Counted from the stretch's first letter, positions 38,048-47,443 are shown. The stretch is 64,000 bases of DNA from Bifidobacterium adolescentis ATCC 15703 (GCF_000010425.1 NC_008618.1:1295946-1359945), one strand, 5' to 3'. The notes: generated by a model not told the origin, from the letters alone. Translations and numbers: made by a program.

Positions 38048-38229
38048 CGTGGTCCTCCGTTTGCATCGTCATCATTTGTCGTGTCCGTTCCGTCACGCTC
38101 CCGTACGGAACGCGTTGCCCGCATGGAGGATTCCAAGGACGTTCGTTCCAAGTGGAAGCCGTCATTGGATGGAAATCAACATTCCGGAAAGTCTATTCAA
38201 AGTATCCGGTATGGGGAACGCGATACGCA

Positions 38230-38263
38230 AGAACCCCCGTCCGTTTGCCGGATCGGGGGTTCT
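38230..38263 (-). terminator. Terminator of infC-rpmI-rplT
   Basis: Perfect 10-base arms (38230-38239 and 38254-38263), 30 bases beyond rplT. Confidence 0.75.
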
Positions 38264-38292
38264 GAAGTTCACAGGTGAACCGTCGGGGAAAC

Positions 38293-38676
38293 TCAGGCTT
38301 CCTTCGGAGCGTTCACGTCAGCCGGAAGAGCGGCCTTGGCCTGCTCGACGATGGCCTTGAAAGCCTCCGGATCGGAGACGGCCAGCTCGGCGAGAGCGCG
38401 ACGATCCAGCTCGATGCCGGCAAGGTGCAGGCCCTGGATGAAGCGGTTGTAGGTGATGCCTTCGGCGCGGACGGCAGCGTTGATGCGCTGGATCCACAGC
38501 TTGCGGAAGTCGCCCTTGCGAGCCTTGCGGTCGCGGAAGTTGTAGGTAAAGGAGTGCAGCAGCTGCTCCTTGGCCTTACGGTACAGGCGGGAGCGCTGGC
38601 CGCGGTAGCCGGAAGCCCTCTCGAGAACGACGCGACGCTTCTTGTGGGCGTTTACTGCGCGCTTGACACGTGCCAT
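38293..38676 (-). CDS. rplT: 50S ribosomal protein bL20
   Basis: 127 residues, normal length. Reads [53 protein letters not shown] and [11 protein letters not shown]. Binds 23S rRNA early in 50S assembly. AGGAAT lies upstream of the ATG. Last gene of the infC-rpmI-rplT operon. Confidence 0.97.
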   Translation of the reverse strand: MARVKRAVNAHKKRRVVLERASGYRGQRSRLYRKAKEQLLHSFTYNFRDRKARKGDFRKLWIQRINAAVRAEGITYNRFIQGLHLAGIELDRRALAELAVSDPEAFKAIVEQAKAALPADVNAPKEA

Positions 38677-38728
38677 ATTTGATTCCTCAGCTTTCTATTA
38701 AGTCTTTGTTTCTAAGCTCTCGCTATGC

Positions 38729-38923
38729 TCAGCGACCGAGCAGCTTCTTCATGTTCTTGCTCTGGGAAGTGGCCAGAACACCGTCGGCCTTCAGCTCACG
38801 GCGCTTACGAGCGGACTTGTGCTCGAGGTTGTGGCGCATTGCGGAGCCGGCGTGCATCAGCTTGCCGGAACCGGTCACGCGGACGCGCTTGGAAGCGGCG
38901 GAATTAGTTTTCATCTTCGGCAT
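38729..38923 (-). CDS. rpmI: 50S ribosomal protein bL35
   Basis: 64 residues. Reads [39 protein letters not shown] and ends [16 protein letters not shown] upstream. Between infC and rplT as in nearly all bacteria. Confidence 0.97.
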   Translation of the reverse strand: MPKMKTNSAASKRVRVTGSGKLMHAGSAMRHNLEHKSARKRRELKADGVLATSQSKNMKKLLGR

Positions 38924-38941
38924 TGCTGCCCTCCTTGTTTG

Positions 38942-39640
38942 TTACTTCGTTTCGGAAGTCTTCGGTTTGTCGGATGCCACGGCTGCCTTGGCTGCGGCTG
39001 CGGCCGCTGCCTGGGCCTCCTGCTTGGCCGCCAGACGAGCCGCCTGACGAGCCTGGCGCTCGGCACGGGACTGATCGCCACGACGACGCTGCTCGGACTG
39101 GGTATGGACCTTCTTGCCCTTCGGCGCAAGCGTCATGATGATGTTGCGGCCTTCCTGCTTCGGAGCGAATTCGACAGTGCCGTATTCCTCCACTTCGCTG
39201 GCGAGACGCTGCAACAGCTCGACGCCGCCGATCGGTCGGGACTGCTCGCGACCGCGCAGCATAATGGTGACCTTGACCTTGTCTCCGCCGTTCAGGAAGC
39301 GCACAACATGGCCCTTCTTGACCTCGAAGTCATGGTCGTCGATCTTCAGACGGAAGCGAATTTCCTTGATTTCCGCGGTGCTCTGGTTGCGGCGCGCCTC
39401 ACGAGCCTTGATCTTCTCGTTGTACTTGTACTTGCCGTAATCGATGAGCTTGGCGACCGGAGGCTTCGCGTTGGGCGCCACCTCGACGAGATCGAGGTTC
39501 GCTTCCTTTGCCAGGTTCAGTGCGACGGAAGTCGCGATGACTCCCACCTGCTCGCCGTTCGGGCCGATCAGACGCACCTGGGAGACGCGAATCTCGTCGT
39601 TAATGCGTGGTTCGTCGCTGATGATGACTCCAATCCTCAT
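38942..39640 (-). CDS. infC: Translation initiation factor IF-3
   Basis: 232 residues from the ATG at 39640. IF-3 begins with [12 protein letters not shown], then [55 protein letters not shown] and [19 protein letters not shown]. The last about 40 residues are an Ala/Arg/Lys-rich tail, common in Actinobacteria. Start is uncertain: the ATG has a poor binding site, while GGAG sits before ATC codons at 39628-39625. IF-3 genes often use rare starts for autoregulation. Confidence 0.93.
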   Translation of the reverse strand: MRIGVIISDEPRINDEIRVSQVRLIGPNGEQVGVIATSVALNLAKEANLDLVEVAPNAKPPVAKLIDYGKYKYNEKIKAREARRNQSTAEIKEIRFRLKIDDHDFEVKKGHVVRFLNGGDKVKVTIMLRGREQSRPIGGVELLQRLASEVEEYGTVEFAPKQEGRNIIMTLAPKGKKVHTQSEQRRRGDQSRAERQARQAARLAAKQEAQAAAAAAAKAAVASDKPKTSETK

Positions 39641-39860
39641 ATTCCATGCAACGGAACATCCTTTGATTGGCAGTTTTCCAAAGTCTCGATTGTTCAAGGC
39701 ATGCCAAAACGCATCACAACGCGCCGTAAACCCGTAAGAGCGGCTTACATATCTCACCGAGACGACCGGTGGAAGGCATCTGCCTGAACCCGAGGCCCTG
39801 AAAGGCTTCCAGGTGGGGATATCCCGCTTTCTTGATTTCTCAAGCCTTGTAGATAATACC

Positions 39861-39901
39861 ACACCCCGGGACCAGCGCGTGTCGCACCGGTCCCGGGGTG
39901 T
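39861..39901 (-). terminator. Terminator of asnB
   Basis: Perfect 13-base GC-rich arms (39861-39873 and 39889-39901), 28 bases past the asnB stop. The 220 bases from here to infC have no gene and presumably hold the infC promoter and leader. Confidence 0.85.
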
Positions 39902-39928
39902 TCGTCACCATTCGGACGGCATCCGCCG

Positions 39929-41815
39929 TCAGGCGATGGCGATGACGTCTGGCTTCTCGCCGTCGTGCACGAAGTAGACGTCGTACCACGTCAGGAACGA
40001 GTACACGGTCCAGATCTTGCGGCGATCGTCGGTTTTGCCGGCATAGTTGTCATCGATCATCTTCAGCAGCGCGTCCTGGTCGAAGAACTGGCTGACGTAA
40101 TCGCGTTCGAACACGGAACGGACGTACTTGTAGAACTTCTCCTCACGCAGCCACTTCTTGATCGGCACCGGGAAGCCAAGCTTCTCACGGTCGTACCATT
40201 CCTTGGGCAGATGACGTCCCGCCGCCTGGCGGAACGCGTATTTCGTGTTCTCGTCGGTGATGAGGTACTTGGTCGGCACCTGCTCGGCCACGCCCATGAG
40301 CTCCTTGTCGAGCAGCGGCACACGCAATTCCAGCGAATGCGCCATGGTCATCTTGTCGGCCTTGAGCAGAATGTCACCCGGCATCCACTGATGCATGTCA
40401 AGGTACTGCTTCTTCTTCAGTTCGCTCAGACCCTTGCCTTCCACACGCGCATACGTCTTGTCGACGATGCTTTGCACGCTCGGCGCCTTGCGGTATTCAG
40501 GCTTGAGCAGCTGTTCGGACTGCGATTCCTCAAACACACGTGCCTGTCCGATGAAGCTTTCCTCGGCCGGCGCAAGATTGGCGTACAGATGCCATGCGCC
40601 CGGGAAGGTCTTGCCCTTGCAGAACCGGGCGATCGCCTTGCGCGCGCCGGCTGGCAGATGCGTGAGCCAGCGAGTCACCACCTTGATGGGCTTGAATTTG
40701 GTGTGCACGCCGTAGTCGATGTATCCGGCGAACAACTCGTCGGCGCCTTCGCCGCTCAGCACCACCTTCACGTCTTTGGCGGCCAATGCGGACAGGAAGT
40801 ACAGCGGCACGCAGCTCGGATTGGAGTCCGGCTCGTCGAGATGCCATTGGATGCGCGGGAACGCGGCGAACGCCTCCTCGTCGGTCAACGACTCGGCGGT
40901 GTTGTTCAGTTTGAGCAGTTCCGCCAGTTCGCCGGCCTGCTGCGATTCGTTGTACGTGCCTTTGCCAAAACCGATCGAATACGTGTGCTGCGGACGCGCC
41001 ACGGCGGCGACGTAGCTGGAGTCGACACCGCTCGACAGGAAGGAGCCGACCTCCACATCGGCGATCTGGTGCGCCTTGACGGAATCGCACACCGTCTGGT
41101 CGATCGAGTTCACCAGCTCGCCCAGCTTCTGCTTGCCTTCGCGGAAATCCTCGTCGTAATACCGGTGGATGTCCATCTTGCCATCCCGGTACGTGAAATA
41201 GTGCCCTTCCGGCAGCTTGTAGACGCCTTTGAAGAAGGTCTCACCGATCGCCGGATACTGGAAGGTCATATACGGCTTCAACGCCTCGGCGTTGAGCTCC
41301 TTGACGAAATCGGGGTGGCGCAACAGGCTCTTGATCTCCGACGCGTACATGAACGTGCCGTTCATCTTCGCATAGTAGAAGGGCTTGATGCCGAAATGGT
41401 CGCGCGCGCCGAACAGTTCCTGCTTGTTCTTGTCCCAGATCACGAAAGTGAACATGCCACGTACGCGCTGCAGCAAATCCACACCCCACTGCTCATAGCC
41501 GTGCAGCAGCACCTCGGTGTCGCTTTTGGTGGTGAAGGTGTGTCCGGCCGCGATCAATTCCTCACGCAGCGTCTGATAGTTGTAGATCTCGCCGTTGAAG
41601 GTGATGACCTTCGAACCATCCTCGTTGTAGATGGGCTGCTGGCCGCCGCCGAGGTCGATGATGCTGAGCCTTCGATGGCCGAGCGCCGCATGCTCGTCGA
41701 TGTAATGGCCTTCGCTGTCCGGCCCGCGATGCGCGATCATGTCGGTCATACGTTGGAGGACCGGGCATTTCACGTCAATGGGCATATCGTTGACGAAACC
41801 AGCAATTCCGCACAT
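39929..41815 (-). CDS. asnB: Asparagine synthetase (glutamine-hydrolysing)
   Basis: 628 residues from the ATG at 41815, which places the nucleophile Cys at position 2 (MCGIAGFVND). The class II glutaminase domain shows RGPDSEGHY, GHRRLSIIDLGGGQQP and NGEIYNYQTLREEL. The synthetase domain has the ATP pyrophosphatase loop FLSSGVDSSYVAA, and LSGEGADELFAGY. It makes asparagine from aspartate with ATP and glutamine. AAGGGA is eight bases upstream of the ATG. Stands alone between infC and divergent thiN. Confidence 0.95.
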   Translation of the reverse strand: MCGIAGFVNDMPIDVKCPVLQRMTDMIAHRGPDSEGHYIDEHAALGHRRLSIIDLGGGQQPIYNEDGSKVITFNGEIYNYQTLREELIAAGHTFTTKSDTEVLLHGYEQWGVDLLQRVRGMFTFVIWDKNKQELFGARDHFGIKPFYYAKMNGTFMYASEIKSLLRHPDFVKELNAEALKPYMTFQYPAIGETFFKGVYKLPEGHYFTYRDGKMDIHRYYDEDFREGKQKLGELVNSIDQTVCDSVKAHQIADVEVGSFLSSGVDSSYVAAVARPQHTYSIGFGKGTYNESQQAGELAELLKLNNTAESLTDEEAFAAFPRIQWHLDEPDSNPSCVPLYFLSALAAKDVKVVLSGEGADELFAGYIDYGVHTKFKPIKVVTRWLTHLPAGARKAIARFCKGKTFPGAWHLYANLAPAEESFIGQARVFEESQSEQLLKPEYRKAPSVQSIVDKTYARVEGKGLSELKKKQYLDMHQWMPGDILLKADKMTMAHSLELRVPLLDKELMGVAEQVPTKYLITDENTKYAFRQAAGRHLPKEWYDREKLGFPVPIKKWLREEKFYKYVRSVFERDYVSQFFDQDALLKMIDDNYAGKTDDRRKIWTVYSFLTWYDVYFVHDGEKPDVIAIA

Positions 41816-42003
41816 TATCTGCAATCCCTTCAAAACAAACTCGGTGTCAGTGTACCAGCATCCGCATGTCGAAAAACCGCCGCCGCGCCTCCGAACCGAT
41901 TCATGCGTGACAATCTCCACAGGTTTCAGACATTTTAGGTATGCCGCATAGCCATGAAAATGACGATTCTTTCCTTTCGTCCGTCACGGCTACACTACCG
42001 GGT

Positions 42004-42750
42004 ATGGATTTCCACGATGCCCGCACCTGCGTGATCTTCGGCGCAGGCGATTATTACGATGAGACCCCTGCGATTCCGGATGACGCCTTCGTCGTCGCCG
42101 CGGACGGCGGCCTCGACCACGCCCGCGCCTTCGGCATCGACGCCGATTTCGTGGTCGGCGACTTCGATTCGATTACCGGCGACCGCCCCACGCAAAACGA
42201 CCGCACCATCGCATTGCCTTCGGAAAAGGACGATCCCGACCTGCTGTCGGCTTTGAAGATCGGCTGGCTGCGCGGCGCGCGCACGTTCCACATATACGGC
42301 GCGCTCGGCGGACGAATCGACCATACGATTTCCAATATCCAGCTTATGGCGCTACTGGCCGACCGTGGCGCGACCGGCTACCTGCACGGCGACGGATCGA
42401 TCGTCACCGCGATCTGCGACGGCGCGCTCGATTTCCCGGCGGACGACGCCGTTGCGGGACGCATGGTCTCCGTGTTCTCCCACAGCGATATCTCGACCGG
42501 CGTAAGCGAAACGGGATTGAAATACGAGCTGCACCACGCCGACATGAGCAGCACGCGCGTCAACGGACTGAGCAACGAGTTCCTTGCCGGCAGGCCGTCC
42601 CGCATCACGGTGGAGCATGGCACGCTCATCGTCACGTTCCCCATCGAGGCTCCCCTGCCGCACGTGGCGCGATGGCATGGCTTCTCCGGAGATCTCGGTG
42701 CATTGGACACGGACGTATCCTCCGCGCTGGTCGAGCCAAGCGGCCGTTGA
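42004..42750 (+). CDS. thiN: Thiamine pyrophosphokinase
   Basis: 248 residues from the ATG at 42004; a longer start at 41941 is open. N-terminal motif CVIFGAGDYYDETP, then VVAADGGLDHARAFG, VVGDFDSITGD, LPSEKDDPDLLSALK and GALGGRIDHTISN. The C-terminal domain shows the thiamine pocket pattern TGLKYELHHADMSST, GLSNEF. It converts thiamine to thiamine pyrophosphate in the cytosol. Divergent from asnB across 188 bases. Single gene, with gap 171 bases downstream on the same strand. Confidence 0.88.
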   Translation: MDFHDARTCVIFGAGDYYDETPAIPDDAFVVAADGGLDHARAFGIDADFVVGDFDSITGDRPTQNDRTIALPSEKDDPDLLSALKIGWLRGARTFHIYGALGGRIDHTISNIQLMALLADRGATGYLHGDGSIVTAICDGALDFPADDAVAGRMVSVFSHSDISTGVSETGLKYELHHADMSSTRVNGLSNEFLAGRPSRITVEHGTLIVTFPIEAPLPHVARWHGFSGDLGALDTDVSSALVEPSGR

Positions 42751-42821
42751 ACGCATGCGGGACATGCATGTGAGCGTTCACTGAAAATCGCACTGCATTT
42801 TGGAACACGCGCCTCGGAACG

Positions 42822-42851
42822 TTGCCCTAAGTACAGGTGACGCACTACAGT
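42822..42851 (+). promoter_or_regulatory. Candidate promoter of gap
   Basis: TTGCCC (42822-42827) and TACAGT (42846-42851) with an 18-base spacer. This would start transcription about 64 bases before the gap ATG, leaving a leader with the palindrome at 42879. Confidence 0.4.
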
Positions 42852-42878
42852 GGACGGTGTTGGTAAACAATGGCTTCA

Positions 42879-42893
42879 GTGTGCCTGGCACAC
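42879..42893. promoter_or_regulatory. Palindrome in the gap leader
   Basis: GTGTGCC-T-GGCACAC, perfect 7-base arms with one central base, 28 bases before the gap ATG. It could be a repressor site or a short RNA hairpin. Confidence 0.4.
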
Positions 42894-42921
42894 GCGTGGC
42901 CTACCCTAAAGGGAGAATTAC

Positions 42922-43977
42922 ATGACAGTTAAGATTGGTATTAACGGCTTTGGTCGTATCGGTCGTCTGGCTTTCCGCCGTATCTTCGAGCTGCAGGCTC
43001 GTGGCGGCCAGGCCGGTGACATTGAGGTCGCTGCAATCAACGATCTGACCACCCCGTCCATGCTGGCCTACCTGCTGAAGTACGACAGCACCCACGGCAC
43101 CTTCCGTCATGACGATGGCACCCCGGTCGAGGTCACCTCCACCGACGACTCCATCGTGGTCGACGGCAAGGAATACAAGGTCTACGCCGAGAAGGATGCC
43201 AACAACATCCCGTGGGTCAAGAACGACGGCGTTGAGTTCGTGCTCGAGTGCACCGGCTTCTACACCTCCGCTGAGAAGTCCCAGGCCCACATCAACGCTG
43301 GCGCCAAGAAGGTCCTGATCTCCGCTCCGGCCAAGGACGAGACCACCCCGACCATCGTGTTCGGCGTGAACCACGAGACCCTCAAGGCTTCCGACGTGAT
43401 CGTGTCCGCCGGCTCCTGCACCACCAACTCCATGGCCGCCATGGTCAAGCTGCTGGACGAGAACTGGGGCATCAAGGCTGGCTTCATGACCACCATCCAC
43501 GCCTACACCGGCACCCAGATGATTCTCGACGGCCCGCGCTTCCCGAAGGCTCGCAACAACCGCGCCGCCGCCATCAACACCATTCCTCATTCCACTGGCG
43601 CCGCCAAGGCCATCGGCAAGGTCGTTCCGTCCGTGAACGGCAAGCTGCAGGGCCACGCCCAGCGCATCCAGGTTCCGGATGGCTCCGTCACCGAGCTGAC
43701 CACCGTCCTGAACAAGGAAGTCACCGCCGATGAGATCAACGCCGCCTTCAAGGCCGCCTTCTCCGACACCGACTTCTACGGCTACAACGAGGATGGCATC
43801 GTGTCCTCCGACATCATCGGCGACACCCACGGTGGCGTGTTCGATCCGACCCAGACCGATGTCAACACCGTTGACGGCCTGACCATGGCTCGCACCGTCT
43901 CCTGGTACGACAACGAGTACGGCTTCACCTGCAACATGGTGCGTACCCTGCTGTACTTCGCCGAGATCTCCGAGTGA
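42922..43977 (+). CDS. gap: Glyceraldehyde-3-phosphate dehydrogenase, type I
   Basis: 351 residues. NAD-binding start [17 protein letters not shown], catalytic Cys in the [11 protein letters not shown] segment, [24 protein letters not shown] and SWYDNEYGF. It oxidises glyceraldehyde-3-phosphate in the lower part of glycolysis, which in bifidobacteria receives triose phosphate from the phosphoketolase (bifid) shunt. Very strong codon bias (almost only C-ending optimal codons) shows high expression. Ribosome-binding site AAGGGAG. Ends in a strong terminator. Confidence 0.98.
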   Translation: MTVKIGINGFGRIGRLAFRRIFELQARGGQAGDIEVAAINDLTTPSMLAYLLKYDSTHGTFRHDDGTPVEVTSTDDSIVVDGKEYKVYAEKDANNIPWVKNDGVEFVLECTGFYTSAEKSQAHINAGAKKVLISAPAKDETTPTIVFGVNHETLKASDVIVSAGSCTTNSMAAMVKLLDENWGIKAGFMTTIHAYTGTQMILDGPRFPKARNNRAAAINTIPHSTGAAKAIGKVVPSVNGKLQGHAQRIQVPDGSVTELTTVLNKEVTADEINAAFKAAFSDTDFYGYNEDGIVSSDIIGDTHGGVFDPTQTDVNTVDGLTMARTVSWYDNEYGFTCNMVRTLLYFAEISE

Positions 43978-44022
43978 ATCGGCGCGGAGTAATCCGCACG
44001 GTTCGTCTCTGAACCTCAGAAC

Positions 44023-44055
44023 AAAGGGGCTTTCGCTTCGGCGGAAGCCCCTTTT
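44023..44055 (+). terminator. Terminator of gap
   Basis: 14-base stem (44023-44036 with 44041-44054, one G-U pair) with a TTCG tetraloop and a following T-run. Confidence 0.92.
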
Positions 44056-44095
44056 CGTATCCGAAACGCCGCAACGGACACGTGGAAGGCTTATT

Positions 44096-44611
44096 ATGGG
44101 CGGCATGGCAAAGAAAAAGCATGAGAAGGGCGCCGGTTCCACACCGGCCACCGTGCAGTTGGAAAAAGCCGGAGTTCCGTTCAAAACCTACGAATACGCG
44201 CATTCGAACGATCACATGGATGACGGTTATGGGGTTGAGGCCGCCACCAAGCTCGGTTTCGACGAGCATCAGGTGTTCAAGACGCTGATGGCGGACACCG
44301 GCTCCGAACGCGTGGTCGGCGTGGTGCCGGTCAGCGGACATATGGATCTGAAGGCGCTGGCCGCGGCAGTCGGCGCGAAGAAGGCGGCGATGGCCGATCC
44401 GAAGGTCGCCATGCGCGAATCCGGCTACGTGGTCGGCGGCATCTCCCCTCTTGGCCAGCGCACACACCACAAGACGGTGCTTGACGAAAGCGCGCTGCAA
44501 TACGACGAAATCCTGCTGTCGGGCGGCAAACGCGGTTTCTCAGTCGGCGTCAATCCCAACGATCTGCTCAAGGTGCTCGACGCGGTAGCGGCGCCGATCG
44601 GCACTTGGTAA
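44096..44611 (+). CDS. ybaK: Cys-tRNA(Pro)/Cys-tRNA(Cys) deacylase YbaK/EbsC
   Basis: 171 residues from the ATG at 44096 (GGAAGG six bases before); the ATG at 44105 is an alternative. The catalytic Lys lies in the family segment VFKTLM, followed by VVPVSGHMDLKALAAAVGAKK, the GYVVGGISPLG loop and LSGGKRGFSVGVNP. It removes mischarged cysteine or related amino acids from tRNA. Basic N-terminal extension. It is transcribed after the gap terminator and ends at a terminator shared with ispH. Confidence 0.9.
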   Translation: MGGMAKKKHEKGAGSTPATVQLEKAGVPFKTYEYAHSNDHMDDGYGVEAATKLGFDEHQVFKTLMADTGSERVVGVVPVSGHMDLKALAAAVGAKKAAMADPKVAMRESGYVVGGISPLGQRTHHKTVLDESALQYDEILLSGGKRGFSVGVNPNDLLKVLDAVAAPIGTW

Positions 44612-44641
44612 AAAACACGCCGATACATCACACCAATACAT

Positions 44642-44683
44642 AAGTGGGTGGTCGGAACAACACGATGTTCCGACCGCCCACTT
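44642..44683. terminator. Bidirectional terminator, ybaK and ispH
   Basis: 18-base stem (44642-44659 with 44666-44683, one G-U pair) and a 6-base loop, between convergent genes. Confidence 0.88.
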
Positions 44684-44703
44684 GCGTAAGCGAAAGGTTC
44701 GCG

Positions 44704-45708
44704 CTATTTGCGCAGTTCCGCAGGAAGCACGAAATGCATGTTCTCCTTGATGGTTTCGATGGTGCTCACATCCTGGTAGCCAAGTTCTTGCAACGCTGCG
44801 ACCACGCCGGAAACCAGCTCGTCCGGCACGGAGGCACCCGAGGAAATACCCACGGATTCGACACCTTCAAACCATGCGGGGTCAAGTTCCGAAGCATCAT
44901 CAACACGATGGGCGCGACCAGCGGCGCCAACAGCCGTTTTTGAGGCGTACCGCGCGCTAAGTCCCTCCTGAGCGACTTCCATCAACCGCACGGAATTCGA
45001 GGAATTCGCGGAGCCGACAATCACCACGCAATCGGCTTGCTCGGCAACGAGCTTGACCGCCGCCTGACGATTCGACGTGGCATAGCAGATATCGGAGTTC
45101 GGCGGCATTTCAAGCCATGGGAAACGAGCTTTGAGCGCGGTGATCGTGCCAGCGGTCTCATCGACGCTCAACGTGGTCTGCGTAAGCAGCACCAATTTCG
45201 TGTCAGGTTGGAAATCCAACGAGTCGACGTCGGACGCATGCTCGATCAAATGCACATGTTCCGGCGATTCCTCCACCACGCCAACGGCCTCATCGTGGCC
45301 TTTATGCCCAATGTAGATGATCTCGTAACCTTCCTTGACAAAACGCAGCACCTCGCGATGCACTTTGCTTACCAGCGGGCAGGTGGCATCGACCACATGC
45401 ATGCCGCGCGCCGTGGCCTCGGCTTTGACCGCCGGAGACACGCCGTGGGCGGAAAATACGATTGGGATGCCGGCTTCGGCGGCGGCATCGGGGATCTCAG
45501 CCAATTCCTGCACGAACACCGCGCCCTGCGCGGCCAAATCCTCGACGACATGCTTGTTGTGCACGATCTGGCGGCGCACATACACCGGCGGCAATCCGTC
45601 GGCACGTGGCGTATCGGCGGATTTGAGAATCGTCCGCACCGTCAGAATCGCCCTATCCACGCCGGCGCAGAATCCGCGCGGATCCGCCAGCACGATGCGT
45701 TTGCCCAT
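44704..45708 (-). CDS. ispH: 4-hydroxy-3-methylbut-2-enyl diphosphate reductase
   Basis: 334 residues from the ATG at 45708 (AAGGCGG upstream). The three cluster-binding Cys are in ADPRGFCAGVDRA, DATCPLVSKVH and ICYATSNRQ. Also GHKGHDEAVG, LTQTTLSVDET and SANSSNSVRL. Final step of the MEP isoprenoid pathway, using a [4Fe-4S] cluster. The last about 30 residues are a short extra tail. Single gene. Confidence 0.95.
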   Translation of the reverse strand: MGKRIVLADPRGFCAGVDRAILTVRTILKSADTPRADGLPPVYVRRQIVHNKHVVEDLAAQGAVFVQELAEIPDAAAEAGIPIVFSAHGVSPAVKAEATARGMHVVDATCPLVSKVHREVLRFVKEGYEIIYIGHKGHDEAVGVVEESPEHVHLIEHASDVDSLDFQPDTKLVLLTQTTLSVDETAGTITALKARFPWLEMPPNSDICYATSNRQAAVKLVAEQADCVVIVGSANSSNSVRLMEVAQEGLSARYASKTAVGAAGRAHRVDDASELDPAWFEGVESVGISSGASVPDELVSGVVAALQELGYQDVSTIETIKENMHFVLPAELRK

Positions 45709-45894
45709 GTCAAGCCGCCTTCCAATCGTATCCATCCATCACAACAGCAATCACCAATATTAAGGCACGGGCGCCGTCAATCGACATCGGCCGTCTTCAT
45801 CCGCAGAATTTCCACACGACAAACGCATCCACCACCACATCGTGAGCGGTAACATAGTAGCGGAAACACAGTCGACAACACTATGGAGTGATTT

Positions 45895-46845
45895 ATGACC
45901 TGCACCAATCTGCCGCCACGCACCGGACAGCAATTTTCCATTTCGCATGGCGATTACCATGCCGTCGTCACCGAGTTGGGCGCGACGCTGCGCAAACTGA
46001 CCTACCAGGGCGAGGACATCATCGTCTCCCCCGGTCCGGATGACATGGTGACCTGCTGCCACGGCCAGCTGCTCATCCCGTTCCCGAACCGCATCGAGAA
46101 TGGCGAATACACCTTCGAAGGCAAGACCTACACGCTGCCGATCGACGAGCATGAGCGCCACAACGCCATCCACGGCTACGGCAAGCGCGCGTTCTGGAAG
46201 CTTGTCTCCCTTAAAGAGGATGCCGTGACCCTCAGCTGGCGCGCCCCCAACATGGAGGGATATCCGTTCGACATCGTGGTGACCGCGACGTACAGCCTCG
46301 CCGACGATGGCCTGCATCTGAACATCAGCGCCTACAACAACGGCGATGCGGACGCACCGTGGGCCTTGGCCATCCACCCGTGGCTCGCCAACGGCTTCAA
46401 CGGATACGGCGATGAGATCGACGCCCACAACGCCAAGTGCAGCCTGACCGTGCCGGGGCGCACGCATGTCACCGTCAACGAGAACCTCATTCCGACCGGC
46501 ACCGAGCCGGTGGACGGCACCAAGTACGACCTGCGTAAGGACACGCTGCTCACCGAGCAGCCGTTCGACGACGCTTGGACGGATCTGGAGCATGCCGAAG
46601 ACGGCACCGTCACCGCGGTGTTCACCCGTCCGGACGGCAAGAAGGTGCGTGTGGGCGGCGACGAGACCGTCACCTCGTTCCAGGTGTGCACCGGCACCGG
46701 TTTCCCGGCCATCAAGCATCCGGCCGGCGTGGCGGTGGAACCGCAGACGGCATACGCGAACGCGTTCAACACCGGCAAGGACCTCATCGTCATCAAGCCG
46801 GGCGAGACGTCAAGCACGGCGCTGTTCATCGGGATGCTCGACTGA
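45895..46845 (+). CDS. galM: Aldose 1-epimerase family protein
   Basis: 316 residues. Reads VTELGATLRKLTYQGED, IPFPNRIENGEYTFEG, HNAIHGYGKRAFW with the conserved His residues, AIHPWLANGFNG and the catalytic Glu in VAVEPQTAYANAFN. This is the bacterial GalM-like class that interconverts sugar anomers. In bifidobacteria it could support galactose or glucose use, but there is no sugar operon around it. Divergent from ispH across 186 bases. Confidence 0.88.
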   Translation: MTCTNLPPRTGQQFSISHGDYHAVVTELGATLRKLTYQGEDIIVSPGPDDMVTCCHGQLLIPFPNRIENGEYTFEGKTYTLPIDEHERHNAIHGYGKRAFWKLVSLKEDAVTLSWRAPNMEGYPFDIVVTATYSLADDGLHLNISAYNNGDADAPWALAIHPWLANGFNGYGDEIDAHNAKCSLTVPGRTHVTVNENLIPTGTEPVDGTKYDLRKDTLLTEQPFDDAWTDLEHAEDGTVTAVFTRPDGKKVRVGGDETVTSFQVCTGTGFPAIKHPAGVAVEPQTAYANAFNTGKDLIVIKPGETSSTALFIGMLD

Positions 46846-46892
46846 TATAATCACCATCGGAATAAGTCCCGGCCACACAGCGGACGCCGAAT

Positions 46893-46922
46893 TTGGCAAA
46901 CGTCTCGCTCGTGTGCGATAAT
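46893..46922 (+). promoter_or_regulatory. Promoter of the bL37 gene
   Basis: TTGGCA (46893-46898), 18-base spacer and GATAAT (46917-46922) with an upstream TG, making an extended -10. It predicts a 30-base leader before the small gene. Confidence 0.55.
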
Positions 46923-46960
46923 CCCGAAGGCTTATTAATCGCAAGTAAAGGAGTCCAATC

Positions 46961-47035
46961 ATGGGCATGCGCGGACGTAAGCGCAAGGATCGTCGTAAGA
47001 AGGCCGCCAATCACGGCAAGCGCCCGAACGCCTGA
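46961..47035 (+). CDS. 50S ribosomal protein bL37 (24 residues)
   Basis: A 24-codon gene, ATG to TGA, with AAAGGAG eight bases upstream. The product starts MGMRGRKRKDRRKK and ends ANHGKRPNA. It is extremely basic and ends like the actinobacterial ribosomal protein bL37 seen in mycobacterial 50S structures (the NHGKRPN ending is the part I recall). Its own promoter and terminator fit an independently expressed ribosomal protein. It is easily missed by gene callers because of its size. Confidence 0.85.
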   Translation: MGMRGRKRKDRRKKAANHGKRPNA

Positions 47036-47067
47036 TCCCTGCCGGCGCGAATAGCGTCACAGAGCAT

Positions 47068-47107
47068 GGAAAACCCCGCGGAATCATTACGGTTCGCGGG
47101 GTTTTCC
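47068..47107. terminator. Bidirectional terminator, bL37 and anti-sigma gene
   Basis: Perfect 13-base arms (47068-47080 and 47095-47107) with a 14-base loop. It follows bL37 and faces the convergent sigma-factor operon. Confidence 0.85.
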
Positions 47108-47191
47108 CATATTCAGACGCTGATGCGGCGGGCACGCCTCGCGTCACATCAGCGTGGCACTTGGCGCATGAAACGCCGCACGTCCTTCCAA

Positions 47192-47443
47192 TTACTCGTC
47201 ACAACAGTGGTCGAGTGTCGCCTCAAGCCTGTCGATCAGGCTTTGCGGCGCGTGTTTCGGCCGCAGGTACGCGCGCATCGCTGCGATCAGCGCACGTTCG
47301 CGTTCATCGCAACAGGTCTCCGGGTCGAAGCAGTCCCCGGAGGCCACGACATGCACGCTGGCATGCGTCACCTGCGTCACCACACCGTTCGTGTTGGTGG
47401 TGGTCGAAGTAATGGAGATGTGCCGTTCCATTGGTTCGCTCAT
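47192..47443 (-). CDS. Small Cys-rich protein, candidate redox-sensing anti-sigma factor
   Basis: 83 residues; the ATG overlaps the stop of the sigma-factor gene (ATGA), the position taken by RsrA-type anti-sigma factors. It has HVVASGDCFDPETCC and a terminal HCCDE, that is five Cys in two clusters with nearby His. This could bind zinc or form disulphides, but it lacks the standard HxxxCxxC arrangement and the usual RsrA helices are not clear. The central stretch ALIAAMRAYLRPK and LIDRLEATLDHC is helical. Anti-sigma function is inferred from position and Cys content only. Confidence 0.6.
   Translation of the reverse strand: MSEPMERHISITSTTTNTNGVVTQVTHASVHVVASGDCFDPETCCDERERALIAAMRAYLRPKHAPQSLIDRLEATLDHCCDE

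Noticed and set aside
39965-41938. 657-codon plus-strand open frame opposite asnB
   Set aside because: Shadow; asnB motifs are complete on the minus strand.
42901-44184. 427-codon minus-strand open frame opposite gap
   Set aside because: Shadow of a highly biased gene; crosses the gap terminator.
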